In this document: positions 63,694 to 64,000 of the stretch, one piece after another
Position numbering within the stretch: position 1 is the stretch's first letter
How the letters are laid out: each line of letters opens with the position of its first letter
Assembly: GCF_024346875.1 (NCBI RefSeq)
Contig: NZ_AP024872.1
Span: 372,001 to 436,000 of the forward strand
Length of the DNA stretch: 64,000 nucleotides
Origin: Vibrio gallicus
GTDB taxonomy: Bacteria > Pseudomonadota > Gammaproteobacteria > Enterobacterales > Vibrionaceae
Direction: 5' to 3'
Position numbers and translations under genes: made by a program
The notes under the pieces: generated by a model
Told to the model about the DNA's origin: nothing
The model's input: only the letters and a program-made list of their open reading frames with translations
The model's database searches: none

Positions 63694-64000
63694 TGCCGTG
63701 AAATTGACATTAAAATACGTAAATTGGGGAATTCAAGGCGTGGCGTATCGTTAGCTAGGCTAATTAATATGGAGATGTGGTGAATATGAGTAAATAGAGC
63801 GAGTGGTTAGTGCAAACATCGTCGCAGTTGGTTCTTTTTCGCTATCCATCGCCTACCTGTGTGCTCTGCAAATAACGCCAATTCATCTAGTGTACCGACA
63901 GCTCCTTGATAATCTTTACCAAAATTACTGGCTAAGCCCATCCAAGTCTCTGTATCTAAGCCGAGTGAGTGCAGTAGTTTCGGGTGCGAAGCGACAATTG
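63694..64000. repeat. Inverted second copy of the RAYT 3' region
   Basis: Complement of 33574-33890, including about 113 bp of non-coding tail. Differences from the first copy are confined to the non-coding part: two ACGCC units in place of four, and a few substitutions. Continues beyond the window. Confidence 0.9.
63807..64000 (-). CDS. REP-associated tyrosine transposase, second copy (5' part outside window)
   Basis: The last 64 codons and stop of the transposase described at 32769, in opposite orientation. All bases visible agree with the first copy, so the duplication is recent or kept alike by gene conversion. Confidence 0.85.
   Translation of the reverse strand, partial: IVASHPKLLHSLGLDTETWMGLASNFGKDYQGAVGTLDELALFAEHTGRRWIAKKNQLRRCLH

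Overview
The window looks like a stretch of a Vibrionaceae chromosome, most likely a Vibrio. Evidence is the moderate G+C content, gene families that I know mainly from vibrios (DUF3612, DUF3069, DUF2861, the solitary autotransporter-like barrel), and a vxrAB-type two-component locus directly downstream of pntAB. An ackA without pta, nrdDG, modABC, pntAB and vxr together recall the secondary chromosome (chromosome II) of Vibrio cholerae. That placement is inference from remembered gene content. No rRNA, tRNA, CRISPR array, prophage or integron is visible.

Left part (1-19 kb): a DUF3612 XRE regulator (cut by the window edge) faces a glyoxylate-shunt operon, malate synthase G plus a long Pseudomonas-type isocitrate lyase. 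Then come an aldehyde dehydrogenase, an N4-acetylcytidine amidohydrolase, a DUF502 membrane protein, a GST, an S4 RNA-binding protein, a lipoprotein, a YqhD-type aldehyde reductase with its AraC regulator, RNase II, a 45-residue lipoprotein, the DEAD-box helicase DeaD behind a structured leader, and a solitary acetate kinase.

Middle (19-34 kb): an ISL3-family insertion sequence with defined ends (19504-20794) splits a LysR gene and leaves an 8-bp target duplication. After it lie DUF1254 and LysE proteins, a divergent isochorismatase/GlxA-type regulator pair, adenosine deaminase, and an assimilatory or detoxifying nitrite reductase operon nirB-nirD-nirC-cobA with near-ideal FNR and NarP/NarL sites. 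A REP-associated tyrosine transposase (RAYT) follows.

Right part (34-64 kb): DUF1223, HAD phosphatases, FKBP isomerase, a DsbA-like lipoprotein, gsk, creA, trxC and a FabH homologue. Next is a sulfane-sulfur module: CoA-disulfide reductase with rhodanese, divergent from a BigR/SqrR-type repressor and two YeeE/YedE proteins, with two matching operators between them. Then come anaerobic nrdDG with an FNR box and paired NrdR boxes, an aromatic aminotransferase, modABC, an outer-membrane barrel, an exonuclease, pntAB and a short vxr operon. The window ends inside a second, inverted RAYT copy. Its visible coding part reads identical to the first, so about 30 kb lies between inverted repeats.

A theme is respiration, redox and anaerobic metabolism (nir, nrdDG, mod, pnt, sulfide/persulfide). 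I found no wholly unknown multi-gene system. The most useful novelties are regulatory: paired operators, leader hairpins with competing folds, and the mobile-element structures.
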